From positions 1 through 7,389 of the forward strand of contig CAMNNV010000056.1 in the NCBI GenBank assembly GCA_946546075.1: a DNA stretch of 7,389 bases, in the 5' to 3' direction. The translations under genes were made by a program, and so were the position numbers. A model generated the notes under the pieces. The model saw only the letters and a program-made list of their open reading frames with translations, made no database searches and was not told the DNA's origin. Every line of letters begins with the position of its first letter. The stretch's first letter is position 1. Source of the DNA: an uncultured Bacillota bacterium. GTDB taxonomy: Bacteria > Bacillota > Clostridia > Peptostreptococcales > Anaerovoracaceae. This document shows, in pieces, positions 5,884 through 7,389 of this stretch.

Positions 5884-6678
5884 TCAGCCTTTGCCCTGCA
5901 TCTTCATGATGGCATCGACTGCATCGATAAATGCCGCTCTGACGCCTGCGTGCTCCAGAGCATCGACGCCTCTGATGGTCGTACCTCCCGGTGAGCAGAC
6001 ATTGTCCTTGAGCACTCCCGGATGGAGTCCCGTCTCAAGCTGCAGCTTTGCTGTACCGAGCACGGTCTGGGAAGCCATTTTGTAGGCCAGATCTCTCGTA
6101 AGGCCGTACTTGACGCCTGCATCTCCGAGGGCCTCGATCACGAGGTCGATATAAGCAGGGCCGCATCCTGAGATGGCCATGCCGATGTCCATGAGGTGTG
6201 ACGGCACTTCTGCCACCGTTCCCATGCCGGAGAAGATCTCCATGATCTGCTGGTGCTCCTCTTCCTCCAAAGAGTTCTCCTGTTCAAACATGAACATGCC
6301 TTCGCCAACTTGTGCCGGCGTATTCGGCATGATGTACTGCACTCTCGTGGTCGGATCCAGGATCTGACTGTACTTTTCGAGAGACCAGCCGGCTGCGATA
6401 GATACCACCGTCTTGCCTGCCAGCTTATCCTTCAGCGGCATGAGCACATCTTCGATATGAAAAGGTTTGATGGCTACCAGCACGGTATCCACTTTCTCCA
6501 GCATCTCCTCGATGCTGTCACATGCAGTAAAGCCGATCTCCTGCGCTTTCGCTGCCAGCACGTCGCCCTGCGGATCATATGCGAAAATGTCCGCTGCGTC
6601 GATCTGCGGATTCTTTGCCATTCCTGCTGCAATGGCTGAACCCATATTTCCCATTCCGATAAAACCGATCTTTTTCAT
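5884..6678 (-). CDS. proC: Pyrroline-5-carboxylate reductase
   Basis: The enzyme reduces 1-pyrroline-5-carboxylate to L-proline with NAD(P)H, the last step of proline synthesis, in the cytosol. The 264-aa length is normal for the family. It starts with the Rossmann dinucleotide site IGFIGMGNMG (4-13), then VLVAIKP (66-72) and the family motifs MPNTPAQVGEG (117-127) and SGCGPAY (170-176). The ProC signature near 228-238 (CSPGGTTIRG) completes it, so the gene looks intact. The start is the ATG at 6678: GGAGG at 6690-6686 lies 7 nt upstream. An in-frame ATG at 6699 is not used because no RBS precedes it. It is the first gene after a strong promoter and is followed by two hydrolase genes. No proA or proB lies in the window. 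Confidence 0.96.
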   Translation of the reverse strand: MKKIGFIGMGNMGSAIAAGMAKNPQIDAADIFAYDPQGDVLAAKAQEIGFTACDSIEEMLEKVDTVLVAIKPFHIEDVLMPLKDKLAGKTVVSIAAGWSLEKYSQILDPTTRVQYIMPNTPAQVGEGMFMFEQENSLEEEEHQQIMEIFSGMGTVAEVPSHLMDIGMAISGCGPAYIDLVIEALGDAGVKYGLTRDLAYKMASQTVLGTAKLQLETGLHPGVLKDNVCSPGGTTIRGVDALEHAGVRAAFIDAVDAIMKMQGKG

Positions 6679-6685
6679 TGTGTTT

Positions 6686-6690
6686 CCTCC
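6686..6690 (-). promoter_or_regulatory. RBS that sets the proC start
   Basis: GGAGG at 6690-6686 on the minus strand is 7 nt before the ATG at 6678. This gives the expected ProC N-terminus MKKIGFIGMG rather than the extended MIPGGNT start at 6699. Confidence 0.85.
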
Positions 6691-6711
6691 CGGGATCATG
6701 TCCCAAAAGGG

Positions 6712-6740
6712 ATTATATCATCATCTGTTTTTTTATACAA
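6712..6740 (-). promoter_or_regulatory. Extended -10 promoter of the proC unit
   Basis: On the minus strand TATAAT (6717-6712) is a perfect -10 preceded by TGA, giving the extended -10 TGn. TTGTAT (6740-6735) lies 17 nt upstream and matches the first three bases of the -35. Transcription should start near 6705, leaving a leader of about 27 nt. The promoter lies directly behind the bioB terminator. Confidence 0.8.
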
Positions 6741-6771
6741 TTAAATGGTGCGCATAGAAACTATACGCACC
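6741..6771 (-). terminator. Terminator after bioB
   Basis: The minus-strand transcript forms an 11-bp stem (6771-6761 with 6757-6747) with a UUU loop. One pair is a G-U wobble (6765/6753) that would be a C-A mismatch on the plus strand, so the hairpin is built for the minus direction. The tail AUUUAAUU is U-rich but broken by A residues, so termination may be partial. It starts 9 nt after the bioB stop. Confidence 0.72.
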
Positions 6772-6780
6772 AAAGGTCTT

Positions 6781-7389
6781 TTATATCAATTCTCTTCCAA
6801 GTTCCTTCAACATCTGTCTGTCGGACTTTATGGTAGAACCGGTGGTGGTGAGCATGTCGCCGGTGATGGTGGCATCGGCACCGCTTTGGAAGGCGGCCTG
6901 CCCGTTGTTCTCTATGAGGCTCCTTCCTGCTGCCAGCCGGATGTTAGCTTCAGGGTTTATGAACCGGAAGATGGCTACGGTGCGAAGGATCTCTTCTGCC
7001 GTGAGCTGCTCCAGGTCTTCAAAAGGTGTGCCGGGAACGGGGATCAGGGAGTTGATCGGGATGGAGTCGACGCCCAGTTCCGCCAGGGATACTGCCATGT
7101 CGATGCGGTCTTCCCACGTCTCTCCCATGCCGATGATGCCGCCGGAGCAGACGGAAAGTCCTGCCTCTTGTGCCGCCTTGATGGTGCGGATCTTGTCCTC
7201 GTATGTATGTGTGGTGCAGATGTTCGGGAAGTTGCGCTTCGACGTTTCGATGTTCTCGTGGTATCTGGTGACACCCGCTTCTTTGAGCCGTGCCAGCTGC
7301 TCGGGGATGAGAAGTCCCATGGACGCACAAAGTCCGATGCTGCATTCTTCGCTCATGCGCTTGAAGGCGGAGACGGCTTTCTCGAAGTC
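6781..7389 (-). CDS. bioB: Biotin synthase, C-terminal part (cut by window edge)
   Basis: BioB is a radical SAM enzyme that inserts sulfur into dethiobiotin to make biotin. The last 202 residues are visible; the frame stays open to the edge, so the N-terminal CxxxCxxC cluster motif lies outside. Visible landmarks match E. coli BioB: GLCASMG (ligand-position Cys at visible residue 21), YHENIETS (43-50), TYEDKIRTI, VCSGGIIGMGET (Cys81), DSIPINSLIPVPGTP, and IRLAAGR holding the Arg ligand position. Two further cysteines, at 16 and in NICTTHTY (58), have no counterpart in E. coli; the latter could be an extra cluster ligand as proposed for some anaerobe-type biotin synthases. It ends LGRELI and is followed by a hairpin terminator. 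No other biotin gene is in the window. Confidence 0.96.
   Translation of the reverse strand, partial: DFEKAVSAFKRMSEECSIGLCASMGLLIPEQLARLKEAGVTRYHENIETSKRNFPNICTTHTYEDKIRTIKAAQEAGLSVCSGGIIGMGETWEDRIDMAVSLAELGVDSIPINSLIPVPGTPFEDLEQLTAEEILRTVAIFRFINPEANIRLAAGRSLIENNGQAAFQSGADATITGDMLTTTGSTIKSDRQMLKELGRELI

Noticed and set aside
4767..5909. 380-codon open frame on the plus strand
   Set aside because: It lies antisense to the MBL-fold gene, whose metal-binding motifs are complete. The plus-strand translation shows no family features.
6692..6711. Small inverted repeats in the proC leader considered as a riboswitch or attenuator
   Set aside because: The stems are only 3-4 bp and the leader is about 27 nt, too short for a riboswitch or a leader peptide mechanism.

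Overview
The window looks like chromosomal DNA of a low-to-mid GC Firmicute, most likely an anaerobic member of the Clostridia. The reasons are strong AGGAGG-type ribosome binding sites, Clostridia-like versions of BioB and ProC, a secreted GH25 muramidase, an HTH-Uma2 fusion and a clostridial-style acetoacetate-decarboxylase-fold protein. Genus cannot be read from this sequence. Every convincing gene is on the minus strand, so transcription runs from high to low coordinates. I saw no rRNA, tRNA, CRISPR array, transposase or integrase.

In order of transcription: (1) 7389-6781 is the C-terminal part of biotin synthase (bioB), followed by a hairpin terminator at 6771-6741. (2) An extended -10 promoter at 6740-6712 starts a compact unit: proC (pyrroline-5-carboxylate reductase, 6678-5884), a metallo-beta-lactamase-fold hydrolase (5846-4875) and, 1 nt further on, a calcineurin-like metallophosphoesterase (4873-4157). 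(3) A secreted or lipid-anchored GH25 muramidase (4108-2573) lacks a ribosome binding site and carries a C-terminal domain that resembles a C39-like peptidase without its catalytic residues. It ends at a GC-rich terminator (2561-2538). (4) An acetoacetate-decarboxylase-fold protein (2499-1621) has its own terminator (1604-1572). (5) A strong promoter with a perfect dyad over its -10 (1546-1516) drives an XRE HTH-Uma2 nuclease-fold fusion (1461-652). This is followed by a very acidic protein of unknown function (565-113), behind an 18-bp tandem duplication, and by the start of a small cysteine-rich protein (109 to beyond position 1).

Most of this is housekeeping or general metabolism: biotin, proline, two hydrolases and cell-wall turnover. 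The more unusual parts are the apparently self-regulated HTH-Uma2 locus with its two unknown downstream genes, the muramidase with a degenerate C39-like domain and possible leaderless start, and an ADC-fold enzyme that keeps the Schiff-base lysine but not the residues around it. I do not see a clear new multi-gene defence or mobile system. Several start sites were moved downstream of the longest open frame because a good ribosome binding site identifies an internal ATG.
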